A model generated the notes under the pieces. The model saw nothing but the letters and a program-made list of their open reading frames with translations, was not told the DNA's origin and made no database searches. This document shows positions 7,881-16,411 of a stretch of 39,413 bases of DNA, piece by piece. A program made the translations under genes and the position numbers. The DNA is taken from the NCBI GenBank assembly GCA_947644325.1, contig CANRZD010000008.1:1-39413 (forward strand), in the 5' to 3' direction. This DNA comes from an uncultured Clostridia bacterium (GTDB lineage Bacteria; Bacillota; Clostridia; Oscillospirales; Acutalibacteraceae). The first letter of the stretch is position 1. Every line of letters starts with the position of its first letter.

Positions 7881-9003
7881 ACATTACCGGCGCTGCGGGC
7901 AGAAGCTTCTGCGGTGCGGCTTCACCACCGGTACCTGCGCGGCCCTGGCGGCCCAGGGGGCGGCGCGGCTGCTGCTGACGGGGGAGGTCCCCAGTTCCCT
8001 GGCCCTTACCACCCCCAAGGGCGTGGCTGTGTCTGTAGTGCCGGAAACCTGCCGCATGGAAGGGGACGCCGCCTTCTGCGCCCTGCGCAAAGACGCCGGG
8101 GACGACAAGGACGTGACCGGCGGGGCCTTAATCGGCGCCAGGGTGAAAAGGGCCCCGGGCCCGGGGGCGGAGATACACGGCGGAGAAGGCGTGGGCCGCC
8201 TCACAAAGCCCGGCCTGGACCAGCCCGTAGGGGCCGCCGCCATCAACCGGGTGCCCCGGCGGATGATAGGGGAGGCCCTGGACGCCATAGCGGACGAAAC
8301 GGGCTACGAGGGGGGCTTTTGGGTGGAGATAACCGTGGAGGGCGGCGCGGCCCTGGCACAGAAGACCATGAACCCCCAACTGGGCATCGTGGGGGGCATC
8401 TCCATTTTGGGCACCTCCGGCATCGTAGAACCCATGAGCCTGCAGGCCATGCGCGACACCATGGCCCTGGAACTGCGCCAGCACCGGGCCCAGGGGGCGC
8501 GGCACGTGATTCTGACGCCCGGGAATTACGGCATGGAGTTTTTAAGGGCCCAGGGGCTTTTGGGCCGGGGGGCGCCGGTGGTCAAGTGCTCCAACTTCAT
8601 CGGCGACGCCCTGGACGAATGCGCCGTGCAGGGCTATGAAAGCGTGCTGCTGGTTGGGCACGTGGGAAAGCTTGTGAAGCTCGCCGGGGGCATTTTCAAC
8701 ACCCACAGCCGCACAGCCGACTGCCGCAGGGAGCTGTTCTGCTGCCACGGGGCGGTGTGCGGGGCCGGGGCTGAAACCTGCCGGGCGCTGCTCTCCGCCG
8801 CCACCTGCGACGGCTGCATCGAGATACTGGACCGGGCCCGCCTGCGGGAGCCGGCCCTAAAGAGCCTGACGGAAGCCATGGGGGCCCATCTGGAGCGCCG
8901 GGCCCAGGGGGCCTACAAAATAGGGGCCCTGTTCTTTTCCAATATATACGGCCCCCTGGGGGAGACGGCGGGGGTAAGGGAGATCATGGAGGGATGGACA
9001 TGA
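7870..9003 (+). CDS. cbiD: Cobalt-precorrin-5B C1-methyltransferase CbiD
   Basis: Transfers a methyl group from SAM to C1 of cobalt-precorrin-5B after ring contraction. The 377-residue protein has the CbiD opening LRCGFTTGTCAALAAQGAA (about 14-32). Other family blocks are GGDxxDVT-like (DDKDVTGGALIGA), NPxLGIxGGISILGTSGIVEPMS (around 165-190), LTPGNYG, and KCSNFIGDALD. CbiD has its own fold, unrelated to the other corrin methyltransferases. The ATG at 7870 lies inside the 3' end of cbiK, so translation is probably coupled. It shares ATGA with the next gene. Confidence 0.95.
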   Translation: MGFEHYRRCGQKLLRCGFTTGTCAALAAQGAARLLLTGEVPSSLALTTPKGVAVSVVPETCRMEGDAAFCALRKDAGDDKDVTGGALIGARVKRAPGPGAEIHGGEGVGRLTKPGLDQPVGAAAINRVPRRMIGEALDAIADETGYEGGFWVEITVEGGAALAQKTMNPQLGIVGGISILGTSGIVEPMSLQAMRDTMALELRQHRAQGARHVILTPGNYGMEFLRAQGLLGRGAPVVKCSNFIGDALDECAVQGYESVLLVGHVGKLVKLAGGIFNTHSRTADCRRELFCCHGAVCGAGAETCRALLSAATCDGCIEILDRARLREPALKSLTEAMGAHLERRAQGAYKIGALFFSNIYGPLGETAGVREIMEGWT

Positions 9004-9674
9004 AAAAAGGCATACTTTACGGCGTGGGCGTGGGCCCCGGGGACCCGGAGCTTTTGACCCTGAAGGCCCTGCGGGTGCTGGAAAGCTGCCCGGTCATCTG
9101 CGCGCCCCGCACCCGGGACGGCCGGATGCTGGCTTTGGAGATCGCCGGGCAGGCCATGGACCTGACGGGCAAAACACTTCTGCCCTTGGATTTCCCCATG
9201 GGCCATGACGCGGCCCAAAGGGAGGAAGCCCACCGCCGGGCCGCCAGCCTCCTGGAAAAGGAGCTGCTCTCAGGCCGGGACACGGCTATGCTGAACCTGG
9301 GGGACGTGTCCCTTTACGCCACCTTCACCTATATGCGTGAGCTTCTGGAGCCCCGGGGCTTTGAGACGGTGATGGTGCCGGGGGTGCCCAGCTTCTGCGC
9401 GGTGGCCGCAAGGCTGGGCCAGAGCCTCACCGCCGGGGACGAGCCCCTGCACATCCTGCCGGCGGGGGGCCCGGGCCTGGAGGAAGCCCTGGCGCTGCCG
9501 GGCACAAAAGTGCTCATGAAGGCCGGGGGGCAGATGCCCCGGCTGCGGGCGCTTGCCCCCGCTTCCCCCCTGGTGGTGGACTGCGGCCTGCCCACAGAGG
9601 CCGTGTACGAGAGCCTTGCGGCAGCGCCGGAAAAGCCCGGGTACTTTTCCACGGCGCTCGTGAAGGAGGGGTAG
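9000..9674 (+). CDS. cbiL: Cobalt-factor II C20-methyltransferase CbiL
   Basis: Adds the C20 methyl group to cobalt-factor II, using SAM. It is a tetrapyrrole methylase-fold protein of 224 residues. The glycine-rich SAM motif GVGVGPGDPELLTLKA is at the N-terminus, and NLGDVSLYATFTYM and VPGVPSFCAVAARLG are the second and third conserved blocks. GDVSLY is diagnostic for the C20 enzyme. ATG 9000 is preferred to ATG 8994 because it shares ATGA with the cbiD stop and stands six bases after GGAGGG (8988-8993). It is followed three bases later by cbiF. Confidence 0.93.
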   Translation: MKKGILYGVGVGPGDPELLTLKALRVLESCPVICAPRTRDGRMLALEIAGQAMDLTGKTLLPLDFPMGHDAAQREEAHRRAASLLEKELLSGRDTAMLNLGDVSLYATFTYMRELLEPRGFETVMVPGVPSFCAVAARLGQSLTAGDEPLHILPAGGPGLEEALALPGTKVLMKAGGQMPRLRALAPASPLVVDCGLPTEAVYESLAAAPEKPGYFSTALVKEG

Positions 9675-9677
9675 CAA

Positions 9678-10427
9678 ATGGTGCATTTTGTAGGGGCGGG
9701 CCCCGGCGCGCCGGATCTTATCACCCTGCGGGGGGAAAGGCTTCTGAAAACAGCGGATGCTGTCATCTATGCGGGAAGCCTGGTAAACCCCGCCCTGTTG
9801 GGGCTGTGCAAAGCGGGGTGCAAAATCTATAACAGCGCCCGCATGACCCTGGAGCAGGTGCTGGCCGTGATGGAAGAAGCCCACCGGGCGGGCCTGGACG
9901 CAGTGCGCCTTCACACCGGCGACCCCAGCGTCTTCGGGGCCCTGCGGGAGCAGCTGGACGCTTTGGACCAGAGGGGCATCCCCTGGGACATCACCCCGGG
10001 GGTCTCCAGCTTCTGCGGGGCGGCGGGGGCCCTGGGGGCCGAGTACACCCTGCCCGGGGTCAGCCAGAGCGTGATTCTGACCCGCATGGCGGGCCGCACC
10101 CCTGTGCCGGAAAAGGAGTCCATGGCAAAGCTTGCGGCCCACGGGGCCTCTATGGCCGTGTTCCTGTCGGCGGGGATGCTGGAGGAGCTCTCAACGGAGC
10201 TCTTAAAGGGCGCGTATTCCGCGGACACCCCGGCGGCCATCGTCTACAAGGCCACGTGGCCAGAGGAGCGTGTCATACGCTGCACTGTGGGGGACCTGCC
10301 CCAGGCCGGGGCGGGCGTCACCAAAACGGCGCTGGTGCTGGTGGGAGATTTCCTCGGCGGTGCCTATGAGCGAAGCCGGCTCTACGACCCCGCCTTCTCC
10401 ACGGGCTTCCGGGAGGAGCGGGCATGA
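9678..10427 (+). CDS. cbiF: Cobalt-precorrin-4 C11-methyltransferase CbiF
   Basis: Methylates C11 of cobalt-precorrin-4 with SAM. The 249-residue tetrapyrrole methylase shows VHFVGAGPGAPDLITLRGER at the start, the AGSLVNPALL stretch, HTGDPSVFGALREQ (GDPS is typical of CbiF/CobM), and ITPGVSSFCGAAGALGAEYT. The C-terminal block TYKATWPEE-like (VYKATWPEERVIR) is also typical. The start is well set by AAGGAGGGG upstream of the ATG. It shares ATGA with cbiG, the enzyme that acts on its product. Confidence 0.95.
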   Translation: MVHFVGAGPGAPDLITLRGERLLKTADAVIYAGSLVNPALLGLCKAGCKIYNSARMTLEQVLAVMEEAHRAGLDAVRLHTGDPSVFGALREQLDALDQRGIPWDITPGVSSFCGAAGALGAEYTLPGVSQSVILTRMAGRTPVPEKESMAKLAAHGASMAVFLSAGMLEELSTELLKGAYSADTPAAIVYKATWPEERVIRCTVGDLPQAGAGVTKTALVLVGDFLGGAYERSRLYDPAFSTGFREERA

Positions 10428-11401
10428 GGCTTTCCTTTGTCTCTTTCACAGATAAGGGCGCGGCGCTGTGCGATGCCCTTATGGAGAAGCTGCGGGCCCT
10501 GGGCTATGATGTCTCCTGCCGGGAGAAGGGCGTGCCTCTCACAGACTGGACGGCCCGGGCTTTCACCATGGCAGAGGGGCTCGTGTTCATCGGGGCGGCG
10601 GGCATCGCCGTGCGGGCCATCGCCCCCCATGTGCGGGACAAGGCCCGGGACCCCGCCGTAGTGGTGCTGGACGAGGGGGGCCGGTACGCGGTCTCCCTGC
10701 TGTCCGGGCATTTGGGCGGGGCAAATGAGCTGGCCTGGCTTCTGGCCGAAATGACCGGGGGCCAGGCGGTCATCACCACCGCCACCGACGGCCGGGGGGC
10801 CTTCGCCGTGGACAGCTGGGCCAAGCGCCAGGGCTGCTTTGTAATAGAGCCGGAGCGCATTCGGCAGGTTTCATCCCGCGTATTGGCCGGGGAGACGGTG
10901 ACGGTGAGTTCAGAATTTCCCATCGCCGGGGAGCCCCCCCAGGGCGTGGCCCTTTCCCCTCCCCCCGCCCAGGTAGAGGTGACCCTGCGCCCCAGGGGGG
11001 AGGCCCTGCATCTGGTGCCCCCTATAGGCGTGCTGGGCATAGGCTGCAAAAAGGACACCCCCCAGGAGGCCCTGGAGCGCGTTCTTGCCCGGTCTGAGAT
11101 CGCTCCCCAGGGCATATGCGGGGTGTGCTCTATTGACTTAAAAGCCCGGGAGCCGGGCCTTCTGGCCTTCTGCCGGGCCCATGGGTGGCAGCTGCGCACC
11201 TTTTCGGCAGAGGAGCTGGCCGCCGTGCCTGGGACGTTTTCCGTCTCGCCCTTTGTGGAGAAGGTAACGGGGGTGGACAACGTCTGCGAGCGGGCGGCGG
11301 TGCTGGGCAGCGGCGGGGCCCTCTATCAAAAAAAGCTTACAGGGGACGGGGTAACCTTAGCCCTGGCCCTGAAGCCAACGACTATGGATTGGAGCTGGTA
11401 G
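10424..11401 (+). CDS. cbiG: Cobalt-precorrin-5A hydrolase CbiG
   Basis: Opens the delta-lactone of cobalt-precorrin-5A, releasing acetaldehyde and completing ring contraction. The 325-residue protein has all three CbiG regions. The N-terminal domain carries FIGAAGIAVRAIAPHV and SLLSGHLGGANELA (about residues 47-105). A central linker domain follows, and the C-terminal domain shows GIGCKKDTPQEAL (about 206-218), VTGVDNVCERAAVL and KLTGDGVTLALA. It starts within the cbiF stop (ATGA), so it is translationally coupled to the preceding step of the pathway. Confidence 0.94.
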   Translation: MRLSFVSFTDKGAALCDALMEKLRALGYDVSCREKGVPLTDWTARAFTMAEGLVFIGAAGIAVRAIAPHVRDKARDPAVVVLDEGGRYAVSLLSGHLGGANELAWLLAEMTGGQAVITTATDGRGAFAVDSWAKRQGCFVIEPERIRQVSSRVLAGETVTVSSEFPIAGEPPQGVALSPPPAQVEVTLRPRGEALHLVPPIGVLGIGCKKDTPQEALERVLARSEIAPQGICGVCSIDLKAREPGLLAFCRAHGWQLRTFSAEELAAVPGTFSVSPFVEKVTGVDNVCERAAVLGSGGALYQKKLTGDGVTLALALKPTTMDWSW

Positions 11402-11402
11402 C

Positions 11403-12137
11403 GTGAAGCGGCTGTATATTGTGGGCCTGGGCCCGGGGGAGGAGCGGTATCTCACCGCCCAGGCCAGAAAGGCCCTCAGCGACGCCCAGGTGCTGTGCGG
11501 GTACACGGTGTATATAGAGCTCATCGCCCCCCTGTACCCGGGGAAGGAGTGCCTTTCCACCCCCATGACAAAGGAGCGGGAGCGGTGCCGCCTGGCCCTG
11601 CAGTCGGCCCAGGCCGGCAGGACCACGGCCCTGGTGTGCAGCGGCGACGCGGGGGTGTACGGCATGGCGGGCCCCTGCTTGGAGCTTGCGGGGGAGTACC
11701 CGGAGGTGGAAATCGAAGTGGTGCCCGGGGTGACGGCGGCCCTCTCCGGGGCGGCGGTGCTGGGGGCGCCCCTTATGAACGACTTCGCCGTCATTTCCCT
11801 TTCGGACCTTCTGACCCCCTGGGAGGTCATCGAAAAGCGCCTGCGCTGCGCCGGGGCCGGGGACTTCGCCCTGTGCCTCTATAACCCCATGAGCAAAAAG
11901 CGCCGGGACCACCTGCGCCGGGCCTGCGATATCCTTCTGGAGACCCGGCCCCCGGAGACCGTGTGCGGCTGGGTGAAGAACATCGGCCGCAGGGGCCAGG
12001 AGAGCCGGGTGCTGACCCTGGGGGCGCTCCGGGACGAGGGCCTTGACATGTTCACCACCGTCTTCATCGGCAGCAGCGGCACCTGGGAGAAGGGCGGGAA
12101 GATGGTCACCCCCCGGGGCTACGAGGCAAAGCCATGA
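11403..12137 (+). CDS. cbiH: Cobalt-factor III C17-methyltransferase CbiH
   Basis: Methylates C17 of cobalt-factor III and drives ring contraction to cobalt-precorrin-4. The 244-residue tetrapyrrole methylase has the N-terminal LYIVGLGPGEERYLTAQARK, the CbiH-specific VLCGYTVYIELI, CSGDAGVYGMAG and VPGVTAALSGAAVLGAPLMN. It also has LYNPMSKKR and WVKNIGRRGQ toward the C-terminus. It lacks the C-terminal extension found in some anaerobes. The start is GTG at 11403, one base after the cbiG stop, with GGAG about eight bases upstream. Confidence 0.95.
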   Translation: MKRLYIVGLGPGEERYLTAQARKALSDAQVLCGYTVYIELIAPLYPGKECLSTPMTKERERCRLALQSAQAGRTTALVCSGDAGVYGMAGPCLELAGEYPEVEIEVVPGVTAALSGAAVLGAPLMNDFAVISLSDLLTPWEVIEKRLRCAGAGDFALCLYNPMSKKRRDHLRRACDILLETRPPETVCGWVKNIGRRGQESRVLTLGALRDEGLDMFTTVFIGSSGTWEKGGKMVTPRGYEAKP

Positions 12138-12871
12138 GGGTGCTGGTCTTCGGGGGCACCGCCGAGGGGCGGGCGCTCACAGCGGGCCTTCGGGACCTGG
12201 GGGCCCGGGTGACAGTGTCTGTGGCCACAGGCTACGGCCTGGAGGCCCTGGCAGGGCTCGAGGGCATAGAAGCCGTCGCCGGGCGCAAAACAGCGGCGGA
12301 AATGGCCGCGCTGCTCCCAGGCTTTTCCCTGTGCGTGGACGCCACCCACCCTTACGCGGTGGAGGCCACCGAAAACATCAAAGCCGCCTGCAAACAGACG
12401 GGCACGCCCTACCTGCGCTGCCTGCGGGAGGAAAGCCCCTGTGAAGGCTGCCTGCGGGTAAAAAGCGCGGAGGAAGCCGCAGCGCTCCTCGAAGAGCTTC
12501 CCGGAAACGTTCTTCTCACCACCGGGGCGAAGGAGCTGCCCGCCTTTTCTGTCCTTGACCCCCACAGGCTCTTTGCCCGGGTGCTGCCCACCCAAGAGGC
12601 CCTTGCCGCCTGCCAGGAAGTGGGCCTGCCCAAAAGCCACGTCATAGCCATGCAGGGACCCTTTTCCCAGAAGCTCAACGAGGCCCTTATGGAGCAGCTG
12701 GGCATCGCCGTCTTAGTGACGAAAGACGGCGGCGCGGCCGGGGGCTTCCCCCAGAAGCGGGCGGCCGCCGGGGCCCTGGGGGTAAAGCTCGTCGTAATAA
12801 GCAGGCCCCGGGAGACGGGGGCTTCGCCGGAGGAAATTCTGCAAATGGTAAAGGAGAGGATGGCATGGTGA
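12134..12871 (+). CDS. cbiJ: Cobalt-precorrin-6A reductase CbiJ
   Basis: Reduces the macrocycle of cobalt-precorrin-6A with NAD(P)H. The 245-residue protein begins with the CbiJ/CobK nucleotide-binding motif VLVFGGTAEGRAL. It also has VDATHPYAVEATENIKAAC (about 75-93), PYLRCLRE, TTGAKELPAF and a late VTKDGGAAGGFPQK block. All are usual for the family. It shares ATGA with the cbiH stop and overlaps the next gene by seven bases. Confidence 0.94.
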   Translation: MRVLVFGGTAEGRALTAGLRDLGARVTVSVATGYGLEALAGLEGIEAVAGRKTAAEMAALLPGFSLCVDATHPYAVEATENIKAACKQTGTPYLRCLREESPCEGCLRVKSAEEAAALLEELPGNVLLTTGAKELPAFSVLDPHRLFARVLPTQEALAACQEVGLPKSHVIAMQGPFSQKLNEALMEQLGIAVLVTKDGGAAGGFPQKRAAAGALGVKLVVISRPRETGASPEEILQMVKERMAW

Positions 12872-14061
12872 CCCTCATCGGCATGGGGCTGGGCACCCCG
12901 GAGACCTTGACGGCCCAGGGGCTTTCGGCCCTGAGAAAGGCGGACTTCATCGCCGGTGCCCAGCGGCTTCTTGACAGCCTGCCCGAAGGCTGCACCCGGA
13001 ACCGGGGGGCCGCCACCAAGCCCCAGGCCCTGCTGGGCCTCATAGCGGGGTACAGCGCCCCCTGCGTGGTCTACAGCGGCGACACGGGCTTTTACAGCGG
13101 GGCCAGGTCCCTTGTGCCCCTTTTGGAGGAGGCGGGGCAGCAGGTGGAAATTCTGCCCGGCGTCTCCAGCCTGCAGGTGTTGGCCGCAAGGCTTCACAGG
13201 CCCTGGCAGGACTGGACCCTTGTAAGCGACCACGGCTCCCGGTGCGACCCCGTAAGCGCCCTTCTGGAGGGACATTCGGCCTTCTTCCTCACCGGCGGGG
13301 CCAAGGGGCCCGGGGCCCTCTGCGAAAAGCTCGCAGGGGCGGGCCTTTCTGGCCTGCCGGCGGTAGTGGGCGAAAACCTCTCTTACCCCAACGAGCGCCT
13401 GCTGCGGGGCACGGTGGGGGAATTTGCCGGGAAGGACTTCGCCCCCTTAAATGTCCTGCTCGTAGACCCTCCCCCCCTGAAGCGGGAGGCCGTGTCCCAG
13501 GGCATAGCGGACGGGGCGTTCCTGCGGGGGCAGGTGCCCATGACGAAACAGGAGGTGCGGGCCGCGGCCCTCTCTAAGCTCGGGGTGCGGCCAAACGACG
13601 TGCTATGGGACGTGGGCGCGGGGACGGGCTCTGTCGCCATAGAAATGGCGCTGCTGGCCAGAAAGGGCCGGGTCTTCGCCATAGAGCGGGGGGAGGAGGC
13701 CTGCCGTCTCATAGAGGAGAACCGGCGGCGCTTCGGGGCCTATAACCTGCAGGTGGTGCGGGGCACAGCCCCCGGGGCCCTTGCGGGCCTGCCCGCCCCG
13801 GACGCCGTCTTCATAGGGGGAAGCGGCGGGGCCCTGGGGGAGATCATCGCGGCGGTGGGGGAGAAGGCCCCCGGGGCCCGGGTGTGCGTCACGGCCATCA
13901 CCGTAGAGACATTGGCACAGGCCCTGCGGGCCCTTTCGGGCCTTCATATGCAAACTCATGTGACCCAGCTCTCCGTGAGCCGCTCGAAGCGGGCCGGGAA
14001 TTCTCACATGCTGCTGGCGGAAAACCCCGTGTACCTCATTACCGGTGGCTGCCATGAATAG
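12865..14061 (+). CDS. cbiET: Fused cobalt-precorrin-7 C5-methyltransferase / C15-methyltransferase, CbiET
   Basis: A 398-residue fusion that methylates C5 (CbiE part) and C15 with decarboxylation of the C12 acetate (CbiT part). Residues 1-200 form a tetrapyrrole methylase: VTLIGMGLGTPETLTAQG, YSGDTGFYSGA and LPGVSSLQVLAARL. Residues 205-398 form a Rossmann SAM methyltransferase, opening with PMTKQEVRAAALSKLGV and the SAM motif DVGAGTGSVAIEMAL (about 250). They include FIGGSGG and TAITVETL. The fusion corresponds to aerobic CobL. The start ATG 12865 has AAGGAGAGG upstream and overlaps cbiJ. CbiE and CbiT act on successive intermediates, so fusion is sensible. Confidence 0.94.
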   Translation: MVTLIGMGLGTPETLTAQGLSALRKADFIAGAQRLLDSLPEGCTRNRGAATKPQALLGLIAGYSAPCVVYSGDTGFYSGARSLVPLLEEAGQQVEILPGVSSLQVLAARLHRPWQDWTLVSDHGSRCDPVSALLEGHSAFFLTGGAKGPGALCEKLAGAGLSGLPAVVGENLSYPNERLLRGTVGEFAGKDFAPLNVLLVDPPPLKREAVSQGIADGAFLRGQVPMTKQEVRAAALSKLGVRPNDVLWDVGAGTGSVAIEMALLARKGRVFAIERGEEACRLIEENRRRFGAYNLQVVRGTAPGALAGLPAPDAVFIGGSGGALGEIIAAVGEKAPGARVCVTAITVETLAQALRALSGLHMQTHVTQLSVSRSKRAGNSHMLLAENPVYLITGGCHE

Positions 14062-15367
14062 GCTCCTGCTCACCGCCATGCACAGCGGCGGGGGCAAGAC
14101 CGCCGTCACCTGTGCCCTCTTAGCGGCGCTGAAAAGGCGGGGCCTTGCCCCCCGGGCCTTCAAGTGCGGGCCCGACTACATCGACCCCCTGTTCCACCGG
14201 GAGGTCCTGGGCGTGCCCAGCCGCAGCTTAGACCTGTTCCTCTCCGGGGAGGAGGAGGCCCGGGCCCTGCTCTCGGGACCGGGGCTGGCGGTGCTGGAGG
14301 GAGTCATGGGCTATTACGACGGCCTGGGGGGCACCACCCGGGCCAGCACCTGGCACACGGCCCAGGCCACCCAGACCCCCGCCGTGCTGGTCCTGCGGCC
14401 CCGGGGGGCCAGCCTGACCCTGGCCGCCCAGGTAAAGGGCCTGCTCTCTTTCCGGCCGGAAAGCGGCATCCGGGGGCTGTTCCTCAATGACTGCAGCGAA
14501 GGGCTGCGGGCCCACCTTACGCCCCTTTTAGAGCGGGAAACGGGCCTGCCCGTCTTAGGCTTCCTGCCCCACCTGGAAGCGGCGGATTTCCCCAGCCGCC
14601 ACCTGGGGCTCTGTACCGCCGGGGAGCTGGCGGGCTGGCAGGCGCGCATCGGGGCCCTGGCCCGGGAGATGGAGCGCACCGGCGGCGTAGACAGGCTCTT
14701 GGCGCTGGCAGAGTCCGCCCCGGCGCTGCCAGAGGGCCCGGGCCCCGCTGTGCCGCCAAAGGCCCGGGCCCGTATCGCCGTGGCAAGGGACCGCGCCTTC
14801 TGCTTCCTCTATGAGCAGAACCTGGACCGCCTGCGGGAAGACCCGGCCCCGCCCCCCGCCCAGGGCCTCTACCTGCCCGGGGGCTACCCGGAGCTCTACG
14901 CCCGGGAGCTCTCCCAGAATACGTCTATGCGGGAGGAAATCTGCCGCCTCATAAAGGCGGGGATGCCCACCGTGGCCGAGTGCGGGGGCTTCCTCTACCT
15001 GCAGAAAAGCCTGGAGGACACAGAGGGCCGGCCCTGGCCCATGGCCGGGGCCCTGCCCGGGGAGGGCAGGAAGACCGCCCGACTGCAGCGCTTTGGGTAC
15101 GGCGTTCTCACCGCACCCCGGGAAAACCTTCTCATGGAGGCCGGGGAGAGCCTGCCTGTGCACGAGTTCCACTACTGGGACTGCACGGAAAACGGGGAAG
15201 ACCTCTTTATAGAAAAGGCGGCCACCGGGGAGCGGGCCCGGTGCGGCTTTGCGGGGGGGCGCATGTTTGCGGGGTTTCCCCATTTGTATTTCAGAGAGAA
15301 GACGGCCCGGCGCTTTGTGGGGGCCGCTGTGGATTTCGGAAAGGAGCATGCCTGTGACAGAGTTTAA
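14054..15367 (+). CDS. cbiA: Cobyrinate a,c-diamide synthase CbiA
   Basis: Amidates the a and c carboxylates of cobyrinate using ATP and glutamine. The 437-residue protein has the dethiobiotin-synthetase-like domain with P-loop variant TAMHSGGGKTAVT (about 5-17). It also has FKCGPDYIDPLFH, LEGVMGYYDGLGG and FLPHLEAADFPSRHLGL. The C-terminal class I glutamine amidotransferase domain has LYLPGGYPELYARELS, the nucleophile cysteine in AECGGFLYL, and FHYWDC. The link between the two domains is about 14 residues shorter than the family norm, with the usual FFSPLxD stretch missing after NLDRLRE (see findings). The ATG at 14054 is chosen over GTG 14045. It overlaps cbiET by eight bases. Confidence 0.92.
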   Translation: MNRLLLTAMHSGGGKTAVTCALLAALKRRGLAPRAFKCGPDYIDPLFHREVLGVPSRSLDLFLSGEEEARALLSGPGLAVLEGVMGYYDGLGGTTRASTWHTAQATQTPAVLVLRPRGASLTLAAQVKGLLSFRPESGIRGLFLNDCSEGLRAHLTPLLERETGLPVLGFLPHLEAADFPSRHLGLCTAGELAGWQARIGALAREMERTGGVDRLLALAESAPALPEGPGPAVPPKARARIAVARDRAFCFLYEQNLDRLREDPAPPPAQGLYLPGGYPELYARELSQNTSMREEICRLIKAGMPTVAECGGFLYLQKSLEDTEGRPWPMAGALPGEGRKTARLQRFGYGVLTAPRENLLMEAGESLPVHEFHYWDCTENGEDLFIEKAATGERARCGFAGGRMFAGFPHLYFREKTARRFVGAAVDFGKEHACDRV

Positions 15368-16400
15368 GACCCCGCCCCTGGACGAGGGGGCCCGCCGGGC
15401 GGCCCAGCGCCGCTGGGATGCCGTGGCAAAGCCCCTGGGCAGCCTGGGGCTTCTGGAGACGGCCCTGACGGATATGGCGGCCCTGACGGGGGACCCGGAC
15501 TACAGCATCGAGAGGCGGGCCCTCCTTGTCTTCTGCGCCGACAACGGGGTGGTGGCCCAGGGGGTGGCCCAGACGGGGCCACAGGTCACCGCCGCCGTGG
15601 CCCGAAACCTTTCAAAGGGCATCACCGCCGCCTGCCGCATGGCGGAGCTTGCCCGCTGCCAGGTGCTGCCCGTAGACATGGGCGTAAAGGGCCTGGGCCC
15701 CGTGCCCGGGGTGCTGGACCGCCGGGTGATGGACGGCACCAAGGACATCACCCAGGGCCCCGCCATGGCATGGGAGGAAATGGAAAAGGCCCTTCTCACC
15801 GGGATGGAGCTGGTGAAAAGCCAGAAGGAGGCGGGGGCAAAGCTCCTGCTCACCGGGGAGATGGGCATCGGCAACACCACCACGGCCAGCGCCATGGCGT
15901 CGGTGCTGCTGGGAGAGCCCCCGGAAAGGGTGACGGGAAAGGGCTCGGGCCTCTCGAAGGAGGGGCTCAAAAGGAAAATTCACGCCATAGAGCGGGCCAT
16001 AGAGATAAACCGTCCCGACCCCCAAAAGCCCCTGGAAGTGCTGCAGAAGCTGGGGGGCCTGGACATCGCCGCCATGGCGGGGGTGTTTTTGGGCGGGGCG
16101 GCGTACCGGGTGCCCGTGCTCATAGACGGGTTTATCAGCGGCACGGCGGCCTTGTGCGCGGCGCGGCTGTGCCCGGGGGCGAAGGGGGCGATGCTCCCCA
16201 GCCACGTTTCCGCCGAGCCCGCCGGGGCCCTGGTGCTGGAGGCCCTGGGGAAAAAGCCCCTGCTCTGCGCCGGCATGCGCCTGGGCGAGGGCACCGGGGC
16301 CCTGTGCGCCCTGCCCCTTCTGGACATGGCCCAGGCCGTCTACACAGGCGCCGCCACCTTCGACGGGGCCGGGGTGGACGCCTACGAGCCCTTGAGCTGA
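15354..16400 (+). CDS. cobT: Nicotinate-nucleotide:dimethylbenzimidazole phosphoribosyltransferase CobT
   Basis: Activates the lower-ligand base to alpha-ribazole phosphate for the nucleotide loop. The 348-residue length is normal. Family blocks are KPLGSLGLLE, FCADNGVVAQGV, TGEMGIGNTTTASA and VLIDGFISGTAAL. MRLGEGTGALCALPLLD carries the catalytic glutamate. GTG 15354 is the preferred start because AAAGGAG (15340-15346) is seven bases from it but only one base from ATG 15348. The latter would add two residues. It overlaps the cbiA 3' end by 14 bases. No bluB or bza genes are seen, so the source of the lower base is unknown. Confidence 0.93.
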   Translation: MTEFKTPPLDEGARRAAQRRWDAVAKPLGSLGLLETALTDMAALTGDPDYSIERRALLVFCADNGVVAQGVAQTGPQVTAAVARNLSKGITAACRMAELARCQVLPVDMGVKGLGPVPGVLDRRVMDGTKDITQGPAMAWEEMEKALLTGMELVKSQKEAGAKLLLTGEMGIGNTTTASAMASVLLGEPPERVTGKGSGLSKEGLKRKIHAIERAIEINRPDPQKPLEVLQKLGGLDIAAMAGVFLGGAAYRVPVLIDGFISGTAALCAARLCPGAKGAMLPSHVSAEPAGALVLEALGKKPLLCAGMRLGEGTGALCALPLLDMAQAVYTGAATFDGAGVDAYEPLS

Positions 16401-16411
16401 AAGGAGCGCCT

